A model generated the notes under the pieces. That model did not search any database. It was given only the letters and a program-made list of their open reading frames with translations, and was not told where the DNA came from. A stretch of 64,000 nt of DNA from Roseomonas sp. GTDB lineage: Bacteria > Pseudomonadota > Alphaproteobacteria > Acetobacterales > Acetobacteraceae. The stretch covers positions 1 through 64,000 of the forward strand of contig JADCFX010000030.1 of the NCBI GenBank assembly GCA_020249285.1, given 5' to 3'. The position numbers and the translations under genes were made by a program. The stretch's first letter is position 1; every line of letters begins with the position of its first letter. Positions 43,080 through 52,242 of the stretch are shown piece after piece.

Positions 43080-44260
43080 ACGGGGGAGCCGCACCGCGCC
43101 GGATCACGGTTCTTGGCAGCACGGGTTCGGTTGGAAAAAGCACGGTCTCTCTGCTGGAAGCCGCACCCGAGGGGCAGTTCGACATTGTGGCCCTGGTGGC
43201 CGGGCGCGATTGGCAGGGCTTGGCGGCCCAGGCGCGGCGGCTCAAAGCGCGCCATGCGGTGCTGGCCGATCCTTCGCAATATGTGGCCTTGAAGGAAGCG
43301 CTCGCCGGGACGGATATCCAGGTGGCAGCAGGGCCGGAGGCTGTGATCGCGGCGGCCAGCCTGCCCGCCGATTGGACCATGGCCGCGATTGTGGGCGCGG
43401 CAGGCCTGCCCGCCACCATGGCCGCCCTGGCCCGCGGCGGCATTATGGCGATTGCCAATAAGGAAAGCCTGGTTTGCGCGGGCGAACCCGTTTTGGCCGC
43501 CGCCCGCGCCGGGGGTGCGACCATCCTCCCCGTGGATAGCGAACACAACGCCATTTTCCAGGCACTTGATATGCGCGACCCGTCAGCGGTGGCGAAGATT
43601 ATACTGACAGCCTCGGGCGGGCCGTGCCGGACCATGTCCTTGGCGGAAATGGCCGCCGTGACGCCTGAAGTCGCGGTGCGCCACCCGGTCTGGTCCATGG
43701 GGGCCAAGATCAGTGTTGATTCCGCCACCATGTTCAACAAGGGGCTGGAATTGATCGAAGCGGCGCGGCTTTTCCCGGTGCCGGAAGCGCGGATCGAAGT
43801 ACTGGTCCATCCGCAATCCACCGTGCATGGGCTGGTGCAATACACGGATGGATCGGTGCTGGCGCAGCTTGGCACGCCCGATATGCGGACGCCCATCGCC
43901 CATGCCTTGGCCTGGCCCGCACGCATGGCCGCCGCCGTGCCGCCGCTTGATCTGATCGCACTCGGCAAGCTCGAGTTCTTCGCGCCTGACCCTGTGCGCT
44001 TCCCAGCGCTGCGCCTGGCGCGAGACGCCTTGCGCGCCGGCGGCGGGGCGCCCACCATCCTGAATGCGGCAAATGAGATCGCAGTCGGGCTCTTCCTTGA
44101 AAAACGGCTACGCTTTCTCGATATCGCGACAGTGGTGGAAGAAACGCTCTCCCGCCTCGGCGCGCCCGAGGCTGCGGACCTTCCCGCCATTTTGGCGCAT
44201 GACGCGGCGGCGCGGTCCCAGGCGGGGCTGATTGCCGAAAGCCGTGCGGCGCTTGTCTGA
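43070..44260 (+). CDS. dxr: 1-deoxy-D-xylulose 5-phosphate reductoisomerase
   Basis: Second step of the MEP isoprenoid pathway, which ultimately supplies UppS. 396 residues. LGSTGSVGKST is the NADPH motif, ANKESLVCAG and VDSEHNAIFQ carry the active-site and metal residues, and HPQSTVHGLVQY and PDMRTPIAHAL are typical. The start overlaps the cdsA end by 10 bases, so translation is coupled. Confidence 0.96.
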   Translation: MALNGGAAPRRITVLGSTGSVGKSTVSLLEAAPEGQFDIVALVAGRDWQGLAAQARRLKARHAVLADPSQYVALKEALAGTDIQVAAGPEAVIAAASLPADWTMAAIVGAAGLPATMAALARGGIMAIANKESLVCAGEPVLAAARAGGATILPVDSEHNAIFQALDMRDPSAVAKIILTASGGPCRTMSLAEMAAVTPEVAVRHPVWSMGAKISVDSATMFNKGLELIEAARLFPVPEARIEVLVHPQSTVHGLVQYTDGSVLAQLGTPDMRTPIAHALAWPARMAAAVPPLDLIALGKLEFFAPDPVRFPALRLARDALRAGGGAPTILNAANEIAVGLFLEKRLRFLDIATVVEETLSRLGAPEAADLPAILAHDAAARSQAGLIAESRAALV

Positions 44261-44284
44261 TCTGCCGCCTTAAGGAGCCTGCTC

Positions 44285-45388
44285 TTGGATTTTCTGCCTG
44301 AACCCTTCCGCAGCATCGCCTCCTTCCTGGTGGTGCTCGGGGTGCTGATTTTCATCCATGAGCTTGGCCATTACCTCGCGGCGCGCTGGCGCGGCGTGCA
44401 TGTGGAACGCTTTTCCATCGGTTTTGGTCGCGCCCTTTACACGCGGACAGACAAGCGCGGCTGCGAATGGCGGATCGGCTGGCTGCCGCTGGGCGGCTAT
44501 GTGAAAATGCATGGCATGGAGGATTTGGGCGAAGCCGCGCCGGAGCAAGCGGCTGCCTTCCGCCCAGGCGAGACCTTTCATGAGAAATCCGTGGGCGACC
44601 GCGCCTTGGTGGTGGCGGCTGGCCCCTTCTTCAATTTCGCCCTCGCCGTGCTGCTATTTGCCGCGCTTTTTGTGGTGGTTGGCCGGCCTTCCGCGGTGCC
44701 GAGTGTGGGCAATGTGGTGGAAGCCTCGGCCGCTGCCCGTGCCGGGCTGGCGCCCGGGGACCGCATTATTTCCATGGATGGCCAGAAGGTTGAGCGGTTT
44801 GAGGCATTGCAACGCTATGTCCAGGCGCGTGCCGGCCAAGCCATTGAAATCCTGGTCGCGCGGGGCGATTCCCAAATCAAGGTCATGGCGACCCCGCAGC
44901 CACGGCCATCTGATGGGCTTGGCATGCTGGGCATCACTGCCGGCATGCAGATTTTCGAAAGGCTTGACCCCTTCAGCGCCGTATGGGCGGGGGTGACCCA
45001 TACGCTTGATATCACCTGGCAGACCCTGGTTGGCGTTTGGCAGATGATTTCCGGCAGCCGGGGCGCTGAGGATCTGGGCGGGCCTTTGCGGATTGCGCAA
45101 ATGTCGGGGCAGGTCGCCAATATGGGGCTTTCGGCCTTCATCACCTTCGCAGCCCTGCTTTCGGTCAATCTGGCGCTGATCAATCTTTTCCCGATCCCGG
45201 TTCTGGATGGCGGGCATTTGATGTTCTACGCCGCTGAGGCCATCCGGGGCCGACCCCTGCCCTTGAAGGCGCGGGAATATGGCTTTCGCGCTGGCTTTGC
45301 CCTGCTGATTGGCCTGATGATTTTCGCGACCTGGAATGATCTGGCGCAGCTTGGCGTGGTGCGCTGGGTGAGTGGGCTGTTGGGTTAA
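44285..45388 (+). CDS. rseP: RIP-type site-2 metalloprotease
   Basis: An inner-membrane zinc protease that cuts anti-sigma factors and signal-peptide remnants. 367 residues. HELGH (25-29) lies in the first membrane helix, one PDZ domain follows (about 120-200; AARAGLAPGDRI), and NLFPIPVLDGGHL in the third helix supplies the last zinc ligand. The start is TTG 44285, set by AAGGAG at 44272-44277; no in-frame ATG precedes the first helix. E. coli RseP has two PDZ domains, so this is the shorter form. Confidence 0.94.
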   Translation: MDFLPEPFRSIASFLVVLGVLIFIHELGHYLAARWRGVHVERFSIGFGRALYTRTDKRGCEWRIGWLPLGGYVKMHGMEDLGEAAPEQAAAFRPGETFHEKSVGDRALVVAAGPFFNFALAVLLFAALFVVVGRPSAVPSVGNVVEASAAARAGLAPGDRIISMDGQKVERFEALQRYVQARAGQAIEILVARGDSQIKVMATPQPRPSDGLGMLGITAGMQIFERLDPFSAVWAGVTHTLDITWQTLVGVWQMISGSRGAEDLGGPLRIAQMSGQVANMGLSAFITFAALLSVNLALINLFPIPVLDGGHLMFYAAEAIRGRPLPLKAREYGFRAGFALLIGLMIFATWNDLAQLGVVRWVSGLLG

Positions 45389-45461
45389 TCCGGTTTGGGG
45401 GTGGCGAGGGGGGCGCGGCTCGGCTAGGAAAGGACGTGATCGTGAGAGAGATGCCGAATCC

Positions 45462-47780
45462 GTGAAGCAACTACGCGCATTTTTAGCCCTTTTCGCCTTT
45501 TTGGCCCTGGCCGTGCCGGCCATTGCGCAGGAGCCTGCGCGTGGTGGTGGCCGCATATCGTCGGTAGATGTGCGCGGCACGCAGCGGATAGACCCTGACA
45601 CGGTGCGCAGCTACATGCTGGTGCAAGTTGGCGACGCCGCAGAACAGGACCGGATTGACCGCAGCCTGCGCGCGCTATTCGCAACGGGGCTTTTCCGAGA
45701 CGTGACGATCCGCAACGAAGGTTCGCGCGTCATCGTGGATGTCGTGGAAAATCCTCAGGTCAACCGTGTCGCCTTTGAAGGTAATCGGCGCATTTCCAGT
45801 GAAATCTTGCGCGGCGTTGTGCTGACGCAACCCCGCAGCGTCTTCACCCCTGCTGCTGTCCAGACCGACCGCCAGCGCATTTTGGAACTTTATGCGCGGC
45901 GCGGGCGTTTTCGGGCGACTGTCGAACCCAAGTTCGTTGAGCTTGACCAAAACCGCGTTGATCTTGTGTTTGAGATTTTTGAAGGTGACCCCGCGCTTAT
46001 CTCAAGGGTCACCTTTGTCGGCAATAACGCCTTTTCCGAATCACGGCTTAGAGATATTGTATCAAGCCAGGAACAGGCTTGGTTCCGGATTTTTTCCTCA
46101 AGCGATATCTATGATCCCGAACGGCTGGCCTATGACCGGGAATTGCTGCGCCGCTTTTATCTACGGCAGGGGTTTGCCGATGTTCAGATCACGGGTTCAT
46201 CAGGTGAACTAACCCCCGATCGCAGCGCCTTTTTTGTCACCTTCACGATTGATGAAGGCCAGCGCTATCGCATCGGCAAGGTCGAGATCATCAATGAAAT
46301 TCCTCGCCTGAGTATGGATGGCCTGCGCCGCGAAATCGAAATTGCAGATGGCGATTGGTATGATGGGGATGCGGTAGAACGGGGCAGCACCGCGCTTGCG
46401 GATGCGCTGCAGGCGCGCGGTGAGTCCTTTGTTGAAGTGCAGGCGCGGATTACGCGCAACCCTGAAACCGCAACAATCGAACTGGCCTATATCGTGCGCG
46501 AAGGCGCGCGCGCCTTCGTGGAGCGTATTGATATTTCGGGAAATACACGCACGGAAGATCGCGTCATCCGCCGCGAATTTAGGCTCGCTGAGGGCGATCC
46601 GATGAACGCCCGGCAAATCCGGCGCTCGCGTGACCGCATTCGTTCGCTCGGCTACTTTTCCGATGTTCAGATCACCAATCAGCCCGGCTCGGGGCCTGAA
46701 AAGGTGAATCTAATGACCTCGGTGGTGGAACGCGCGACCGGTGAATTCACGCTGGGCGGCGGTTACGCGACGGATGCGGGGCTTTTGCTGGATGTGGGTG
46801 TGCGAGAGCGAAACCTGCTCGGCATGGGGCTTGATGCGCGTATCGGCGGCGTGCTCGCGCAAAGGCGCAGCCAGTTGGATCTTTCGGTCACGGATCCGCA
46901 ATTCCTGGACCGCAACCTGGCCGCTGGGGCGGATGCCTTCCTGATCAATCGTGACCTGCGCTTCGTGACCGGCTATCGCGAAAGGCGCGTCGGCTTTGCG
47001 CTGCGCACCGGCTATGAAATCAATGATCGGCTGCGGCAAAACTGGTCCTATGCGCTGATTGACCGTGACATTTTTGACATTAACACCTTCGCCTCTCGCT
47101 TCATTCAGGAACAGGCAGGGCGATCCTTACTGTCGCAAGTTTCCACGACGGTAACCTACGACATGCGTGATAGCCGCATTGAACCCCGCTCCGGCTACGT
47201 GGTACGTGTTGGCGGCGATTACGCGGGCCTGGGTGGCGATGTGGAATACTTCCGCACCAGGGGCGACGCGCAATACTATATCCCGTTCGAACGCTGGCTG
47301 AATGATCCGGATTTTGTGCTGGTGCTGTCAGCTGGCGGCGGTGTTTTGAGCCCGCTTGGCAGCAAGGATGACCGCATCGTTGACCGCTTCTTCCTTGGTG
47401 GCGAAAACCTGCGCGGTTTCCGTCTCGGGGGTGCCGGTCCGCAGGATACCTCAACGGGGGATTCGCTGGGTGGTCAGGTTTTGTGGACCAGCTCGGCAGA
47501 AATGCGCTTCCCGCTGCCGCTGCCCAATGAGCTTGGCCTACTAGGCCGCACCTTCGTGGATGTGGGCTCGCTTTCTGGTATTCCGGACAGCTACTCTAAT
47601 CAGACAAAATACCCTGGCGCCAAACCGGTAGATGAGGCTGATCCGCGCGTCAGTGTTGGCGTCGGTTTTTCCTGGCGTAGCCCGATCGGCCTCATCAATG
47701 TTGATTTCGGTAGGGCCGTTGTGAAGAAAGACTACGACAAGACCCAAGTTTTCCGCCTTGGCTTTGGTACACGCTTCTAA
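45462..47780 (+). CDS. bamA: Outer membrane assembly factor BamA
   Basis: The Omp85 insertase that folds beta-barrel proteins into the outer membrane. 772 residues. The signal peptide MKQLRAFLALFAFLALAVPA ends at IAQ, five POTRA domains cover about 25-400 (for example VRGTQRIDPDTVRSYM), and a 16-strand barrel follows with the lid-loop motif near FFLGGENLRGFRLGG and a C-terminal aromatic FRLGFGTRF. GTG 45462 is chosen because it opens the signal peptide. The next gene is its chaperone OmpH/Skp. Confidence 0.95.
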   Translation: MKQLRAFLALFAFLALAVPAIAQEPARGGGRISSVDVRGTQRIDPDTVRSYMLVQVGDAAEQDRIDRSLRALFATGLFRDVTIRNEGSRVIVDVVENPQVNRVAFEGNRRISSEILRGVVLTQPRSVFTPAAVQTDRQRILELYARRGRFRATVEPKFVELDQNRVDLVFEIFEGDPALISRVTFVGNNAFSESRLRDIVSSQEQAWFRIFSSSDIYDPERLAYDRELLRRFYLRQGFADVQITGSSGELTPDRSAFFVTFTIDEGQRYRIGKVEIINEIPRLSMDGLRREIEIADGDWYDGDAVERGSTALADALQARGESFVEVQARITRNPETATIELAYIVREGARAFVERIDISGNTRTEDRVIRREFRLAEGDPMNARQIRRSRDRIRSLGYFSDVQITNQPGSGPEKVNLMTSVVERATGEFTLGGGYATDAGLLLDVGVRERNLLGMGLDARIGGVLAQRRSQLDLSVTDPQFLDRNLAAGADAFLINRDLRFVTGYRERRVGFALRTGYEINDRLRQNWSYALIDRDIFDINTFASRFIQEQAGRSLLSQVSTTVTYDMRDSRIEPRSGYVVRVGGDYAGLGGDVEYFRTRGDAQYYIPFERWLNDPDFVLVLSAGGGVLSPLGSKDDRIVDRFFLGGENLRGFRLGGAGPQDTSTGDSLGGQVLWTSSAEMRFPLPLPNELGLLGRTFVDVGSLSGIPDSYSNQTKYPGAKPVDEADPRVSVGVGFSWRSPIGLINVDFGRAVVKKDYDKTQVFRLGFGTRF

Positions 47781-47797
47781 CACGGGATGATTGCCCC

Positions 47798-48550
47798 ATG
47801 ATCCGCCTTGTCTTTGCCGCTTTGCTAGCCTTTCCGATGGTGGCTGCAGCGCAGAACCAACCGGGCTGGTTTGTGCCTGGCCAACCCCAGGCACAGCCCC
47901 AGGCACAGCCCCAGGGGCAACCGCAAGGTCAGCGGCCCGCACAGCCCGCCACACCGCAGCGCCCTGCGCAGCCGGCCCAGGCAATCGCCCCTCTGCCCCC
48001 CAGCACGCCACCGCCGGCGGCCGTGATTGGCGTGGTGGATGTGCCGGAAATCCAGCGCGTTTCCACCGCCTTCAATCAAGTGCGCCAGGAAATCGAACGC
48101 CGCCGTACCAAGTTGAATGAGGATGTACAGGGCGAACAGCAGCGCTGGCGGGAAGAACAGCAGCGCCTTAGCAATGAACGTGGCGGGCTTTCGCCCGAGC
48201 AATTGCGCACCCGTGAACGCACGCTGCAGGACCAAATCACCGATAGCCAGCGCATCTTGCGCGACCGCGCGCGGGATCTGGAGCAATTGGCGCAACAGGC
48301 GTTACGCGAAATTGAGCAGGCACTTGCCATTGTTATCCGGCAGGTTGCCGCAAGCCGCAACATCAATCTGGTCCTGCCGCGGCCACTCATTATTTATAAT
48401 GAGCCAGCGTTTGACATGACAGAAGACGTTGCGGTGCAGCTCAATCGCATGATCACGGCTGTCAATCTGCCGCCCGATCCATCAGCGGCACCGCCGCCAC
48501 GCCCGACGGCTACGCCAGCGCCAGCGCCGGCAGCACCACGTCGGAACTGA
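47798..48550 (+). CDS. OmpH/Skp-family periplasmic chaperone with Q/P-rich linker
   Basis: A 250-residue exported chaperone that should hold unfolded outer-membrane proteins for BamA. The signal peptide is MIRLVFAALLAFPMVAAA. Residues about 20-75 are a Gln/Pro/Ala-rich linker with tandem PQAQ/PQGQ units. The Skp core (about 76-215) has the strand VIGVVDVPEIQRVSTAF, a long charged coiled coil and INLVLPRPLIIYNE. The C-terminal 25 residues are Pro/Ala-rich. Skp of E. coli is 161 residues, so both tails are extra. Its place between bamA and lpxD is classic. Confidence 0.9.
   Translation: MIRLVFAALLAFPMVAAAQNQPGWFVPGQPQAQPQAQPQGQPQGQRPAQPATPQRPAQPAQAIAPLPPSTPPPAAVIGVVDVPEIQRVSTAFNQVRQEIERRRTKLNEDVQGEQQRWREEQQRLSNERGGLSPEQLRTRERTLQDQITDSQRILRDRARDLEQLAQQALREIEQALAIVIRQVAASRNINLVLPRPLIIYNEPAFDMTEDVAVQLNRMITAVNLPPDPSAAPPPRPTATPAPAPAAPRRN
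47885..47932 (+). repeat. Four 12-base tandem repeats in ompH
   Basis: Two identical CCCCAGGCACAG units are followed by two diverged ones, encoding (PQAQ)2(PQGQ)2 at residues about 30-45. The unit is a multiple of three, so copy-number change would keep the frame. Confidence 0.8.
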
Positions 48551-48555
48551 TTACC

Positions 48556-49590
48556 TTGGGTGCCGATAGCCATTTCTACGCCTCCGCCGGGCCGGTATCG
48601 CTTGGCGCGTTGCGTGCCGCGCTTGGGCTTGCAACCACAGGGGATGACTCGCGCGTTTTTGGCGGCGTTGCGCCACTGCATCTGGCGGGCCAGGATGATG
48701 TGGCCTTCATGGAGGGCCGCAAGCACCTGCCCGCGCTAAAGGCCACCAAGGCCGGCGCCGTCTTGGTTGAAGAAGCCTTTGCTGAGCACGTGCCGGAAGC
48801 TTGTGTCGCACTTGTGGTGGCCGCGCCTCAGGCTGGCTTTATTCGGATTGCCCGCCTGTTCCATCCGCCGGTGCAGCCAAGCCCAGGCATTCATCCAAGT
48901 GCGGTGATCGCGCCGGATGCTATCATCGGTTCAGGCTGCGAAATCGGCGCCTTTGTTTTCATTGGGCCGGGCGCTGAAATTGGCGCGCATTGCATTCTGG
49001 CGCATCACAGCTCGATCGGCGCCGGCTGCAAGCTTGGCGCGCATGGGCGCATCCATGCCCATGCCAGTATGGAATACTGCATCGCGGGTGAAGGCGTTGT
49101 GCTGCACCAGGGCGCGCGCATCGGTAATGAGGGTTTCGGCTTCATCACAACCGCTGAGGGCAAGCATGTCACCATGCCGCAGCTTGGCCGGGTGATCATT
49201 GGCGATGGGGCAGAAATCGGCGCGGGTAGCTGCATTGATCGCGGCGCGGGAGGCGATACGGTGATTGGGCCCGGCGCGCGGTTAGATAATTTGGTGCAGA
49301 TCGGCCACAATGTGACCATTGGACGCGGCGCGGTGATTGTCGCCCAGGTGGGTATTTCAGGCTCCGCCAACATTGGTGATTATGCCGTAATAGCGGGTCA
49401 GGCGGGTGTAGCGGGGCATCTCAGCATCGGTGCAAAAGCGCGCGTGGGCGCACAAGCAGGCGTCATGAGTGATGTCCCCGCAGGGACCGATGTTGTGGGA
49501 AGCCCTGCCTGGCCGGCAAAGGAAACCTTGCGCGCCTTCGCGCGCCTGCGCCGCTTGGCGGCGACAAAGGGCAATGAAAAAGCAGGGTGA
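48556..49590 (+). CDS. lpxD: UDP-3-O-acylglucosamine N-acyltransferase
   Basis: Third step of lipid A synthesis: N-acylates UDP-3-O-acylglucosamine. 344 residues, with an N-terminal uridine-binding domain (DDVAFMEGRKHLPAL) and a long left-handed beta-helix of hexapeptide repeats from about residue 105 (SAVIAPDAIIGSGCEIGAFV). LVQIGHNVTIG carries the catalytic histidine region. The start is TTG 48556; no ATG or GTG fits between the ompH stop and the conserved region, so a weak start is likely. Confidence 0.93.
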   Translation: MGADSHFYASAGPVSLGALRAALGLATTGDDSRVFGGVAPLHLAGQDDVAFMEGRKHLPALKATKAGAVLVEEAFAEHVPEACVALVVAAPQAGFIRIARLFHPPVQPSPGIHPSAVIAPDAIIGSGCEIGAFVFIGPGAEIGAHCILAHHSSIGAGCKLGAHGRIHAHASMEYCIAGEGVVLHQGARIGNEGFGFITTAEGKHVTMPQLGRVIIGDGAEIGAGSCIDRGAGGDTVIGPGARLDNLVQIGHNVTIGRGAVIVAQVGISGSANIGDYAVIAGQAGVAGHLSIGAKARVGAQAGVMSDVPAGTDVVGSPAWPAKETLRAFARLRRLAATKGNEKAG

Positions 49591-49595
49591 CGATC

Positions 49596-50066
49596 ATGTC
49601 TGAGGAAAACACCACCCCCACTGATATTGGCGTTATTGATATCGCCAAGATCATGCATGCGATCCCGCATCGCTACCCCTTCCTGCTCGTGGATCGGGTG
49701 GTTGATCTGGTGAAGAATGAAAGCTGCACCGGCATCAAGAACGTCACGATCAACGAGAATTTCTTCCAGGGCCATTTCCCGACCATGCCGGTGATGCCGG
49801 GCGTATTGATCATTGAATGCATGGCACAAACGGCAGCGGTGCTGGTGGTAGAAACCTTGGGGCCTGATTCGGCTGGCAAACTGGTTTATTTCATGACCAT
49901 TGATAATGCGAAATTTCGTAAGCCCGTGGTGCCTGGAGATCAGATGCGCGTGCATGTGAAGAAGGAACGCCAGCGCGGCAATATCTGGAAATTCTCTGCC
50001 GAGGCCAAGGTGGATGGCAAGGTGGTAGCCGAAGCGACTTATGCCGCCATGATCCTGGACCGCTGA
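49596..50066 (+). CDS. fabZ: 3-hydroxyacyl-[ACP] dehydratase FabZ
   Basis: Dehydrates 3-hydroxyacyl-ACP in fatty acid synthesis, and competes with LpxA for 3-hydroxyacyl-ACP. 156 residues. IPHRYPFLLVDRV is the substrate groove. Catalytic His60 (FQGHFP) and Glu74 (GVLIIECMAQ) are in place. ATG 49596 is preferred; GTG 49587 overlaps the lpxD stop and would add three residues. Confidence 0.95.
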   Translation: MSEENTTPTDIGVIDIAKIMHAIPHRYPFLLVDRVVDLVKNESCTGIKNVTINENFFQGHFPTMPVMPGVLIIECMAQTAAVLVVETLGPDSAGKLVYFMTIDNAKFRKPVVPGDQMRVHVKKERQRGNIWKFSAEAKVDGKVVAEATYAAMILDR

Positions 50067-50068
50067 GC

Positions 50069-50887
50069 ATGACTGAAATTCACGCGACCGCCGCCGTTTC
50101 GCCTTCCGCACAAATCGGCGCGGGCTGCAAGATTGGTCCCGGCTGCGTCATCGGCCCCGATGTGGTGCTGGAAGATGGCGTGGAACTGATTGCGCATGTG
50201 ATGGTGGATGGCCATACGCGCCTTGGTGCGGGTGTGAAGGTGTTCCCCTTCGCCACCATCGGCATGGCGCCACAGGATTTGAAATACAAGAATGAACCGA
50301 CGCGCTGTGAGATCGGCGCGCGTACACTCATCCGCGAACACGCCACCATTCATCGCGGCAGTGTGGGTGGTGATGGGATCACGCGCGTTGGTGCGGATTG
50401 CCTGATCATGGCAGTCGCGCATGTGGCGCATGATTGCCACTTGGCGGATCGCGTTATCTTGGCGAATAACGTCATGCTGGGTGGGCATGTGGAAATCGCC
50501 GATACGGTTTTTGTCGGCGGCGGTACGGCCATTCATCAATTCGTGCGAATTGGCCGCCAGGCGGTACTTGGCGGCATGAGCGGGATTGAAGCGGATGTGA
50601 TCCCCTATGGTTCTGCCATGGGTAATCGTGCGCGGCTGATCGGGCTGAACCTGATTGGCCTCAAGCGGCGTGGCTTTTCGCGCCCGGAGATCCATGCGCT
50701 GCGCGCCGCCTTTCGCCTGATCTTTCGTGAACCGGGCGTCTTCAATGATCGTGTTGCAGAAGCCGAACAACGCTTCGCGGATGACAAGAATGTGCAGGAA
50801 GTGCTGCATTTCATCCGCAATACCTCTCGCCGGGGCCTGTGTAAGGCAGGGCGCGGGGGCGATGATACGGATGATGAGGCGGAATGA
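50069..50887 (+). CDS. lpxA: UDP-N-acetylglucosamine acyltransferase
   Basis: First step of lipid A synthesis: transfers 3-hydroxyacyl from ACP to UDP-GlcNAc. 272 residues. A left-handed beta-helix of hexapeptide repeats fills about 1-190, with the catalytic histidine in AHVAHDCHL, and a C-terminal helical domain follows (KRRGFSRPEIHALRAAFR). It starts two bases after the fabZ stop. Confidence 0.95.
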   Translation: MTEIHATAAVSPSAQIGAGCKIGPGCVIGPDVVLEDGVELIAHVMVDGHTRLGAGVKVFPFATIGMAPQDLKYKNEPTRCEIGARTLIREHATIHRGSVGGDGITRVGADCLIMAVAHVAHDCHLADRVILANNVMLGGHVEIADTVFVGGGTAIHQFVRIGRQAVLGGMSGIEADVIPYGSAMGNRARLIGLNLIGLKRRGFSRPEIHALRAAFRLIFREPGVFNDRVAEAEQRFADDKNVQEVLHFIRNTSRRGLCKAGRGGDDTDDEAE

Positions 50888-50927
50888 GCAAACGCCGCCC
50901 TCGCGCCCATAAGCGCTAACCGCAATC

Positions 50928-51773
50928 ATGCCTGAGCCTCTCGGCGTCGTCGCGGGCGGTGGCAGCTTGCCGCTTCGCGTGGTGCAGGCAGCCTCCGCCA
51001 TGGGACGGCCCGTGCATGTGGTGGTGCTGGACGGGCATGGCGATCCGGCTAGCTATTCCGGGCAATCCCATGTGACCTTGCGCTGGGGCTTGGCCGCGCA
51101 AATGCTGTCTTGGCTGAGGCAGAACGGCGTGCGGGAATTGGTGCTGGTGGGCAATGTGGCGCGCCCTTCTCTGCTTTCGCTCAGGCCCGATGCGGCTTCG
51201 ATGAAGTTGATCGGGCGCATTGGTCGCGCAGCCTTCAATGGCGATGATTCCATCCTGCGCGCGGTGATGAGGGTGCTGGCCGAAGAAGGCTTTGAAGTGA
51301 TTGGCGCCCAGGCGCTGCTGGCAGGACTGCTGCCGCAAGCGGCGCTGCTCGCTGGCCCCATGCCGGATGATATCGCCCGGGCCGATATCGCGCGTGGCCT
51401 TGCCGTATGCCATGCGATTGGCGCGGTGGATGTCGGGCAATCGGTGGTGGTGCAGCAGGGCTTGGTGCTGGGTGTGGAAGCCATTGAAGGCACGGATGCC
51501 TTGATCCTGCGCGCGGGCGCGCTGAAGCGCGAAGGCCCTGCCCCCATTCTGGTGAAGGCGCCCAAGCCCGCGCAATCAACATTGGCCGATCTGCCCACCA
51601 TTGGCCCGAAGACAGTAGACTCCGCACTTGCCGCAGGGCTGCGCGGCTTGGCCTTTCAGGCAGGCGGGACCATTCTATTGGAACGTGAAACCACCATCGC
51701 GGCGGCGGAAGCGGCGGGGATATTCCTGCTCGCCTTCGATCCCGCTGACTTCAACAAAGGAGAGTCCCCATGA
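50928..51773 (+). CDS. lpxI: UDP-2,3-diacylglucosamine pyrophosphatase LpxI
   Basis: Hydrolyses UDP-2,3-diacylglucosamine to lipid X, the step done by LpxH in gammaproteobacteria. 281 residues (DUF1009). [14 protein letters not shown] opens the N-terminal domain. [19 protein letters not shown] and the C-terminal [18 protein letters not shown] with [11 protein letters not shown] are family blocks. The usual next gene, lpxB, does not follow; instead the stop overlaps the glyoxalase ATG. Confidence 0.93.
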   Translation: MPEPLGVVAGGGSLPLRVVQAASAMGRPVHVVVLDGHGDPASYSGQSHVTLRWGLAAQMLSWLRQNGVRELVLVGNVARPSLLSLRPDAASMKLIGRIGRAAFNGDDSILRAVMRVLAEEGFEVIGAQALLAGLLPQAALLAGPMPDDIARADIARGLAVCHAIGAVDVGQSVVVQQGLVLGVEAIEGTDALILRAGALKREGPAPILVKAPKPAQSTLADLPTIGPKTVDSALAAGLRGLAFQAGGTILLERETTIAAAEAAGIFLLAFDPADFNKGESP

Positions 51774-52165
51774 GCCAAGGTCGTTTTCTGCACACCATGC
51801 TGCGCGTCGGCAATCTTGACCGTAGCGTTGATTTCTACACGAAGCTGCTCGGCATGAAGGAATTGCGCCGGCGCGATGTGCCGGATGGCAAATATACACT
51901 GGTCTTTGTGGGTTACGCCGGGGAGGAAACCGGCGCTGGCGTGATTGAACTGACCTATAACTACGGGGTCGAGAAATATGAACTCGGCTCTGCTTTCGGC
52001 CATTTGGCGATTGGCGTGCCGAATGTGACCGCCACTTGCGATACGCTCCGCGCCGCCGGCGTGAAGATCACGCGTGAACCGGGGCCGGTGAAATTCGGCA
52101 CCACCGTGATCGCCTTCATCGAAGACCCGGATGGCTACAAGATTGAGCTGATTGAACGCGCCTGA
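51770..52165 (+). CDS. gloA: Lactoylglutathione lyase (glyoxalase I)
   Basis: Converts the methylglyoxal-glutathione hemithioacetal to S-lactoylglutathione. 131 residues, like E. coli GloA. The metal ligands are visible: His8 ([14 protein letters not shown]), Glu in VIELTYNYG, His in FGHLAIGV and the final Glu in GYKIELIER. The segment [13 protein letters not shown] is typical. It overlaps the lpxI stop by four bases (ATGA), and a strong hairpin follows 26 bases after its stop. Confidence 0.95.
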   Translation: MSQGRFLHTMLRVGNLDRSVDFYTKLLGMKELRRRDVPDGKYTLVFVGYAGEETGAGVIELTYNYGVEKYELGSAFGHLAIGVPNVTATCDTLRAAGVKITREPGPVKFGTTVIAFIEDPDGYKIELIERA

Positions 52166-52191
52166 TCAGCCGCTCGCCTTCAAACAAAAAA

Positions 52192-52214
52192 CCGCGCGGG
52201 TTTATCCCGCGCGG
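52192..52214. terminator. Bidirectional intrinsic terminator between gloA and amtB
   Basis: Perfect 9-base arms CCGCGCGGG (52192-52200) and CCCGCGCGG (52206-52214) around TTTAT. On the minus strand it is followed by TTTTTTGTTTG, a strong terminator for amtB; on the plus strand CTTCAGTTTG follows, weaker, for gloA. Confidence 0.85.
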
Positions 52215-52242
52215 CTTCAGTTTGGGCGTGACGCTTCAGGTA

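Noticed and set aside
42967..44355. A 462-codon minus-strand frame opposite dxr
   Set aside because: Composition is low-complexity Ser/Ala/Arg and the plus-strand gene is clearly Dxr.
47885..47932. CRISPR-like array
   Set aside because: The 12-base units are contiguous, without spacers, and in frame within a coding sequence.
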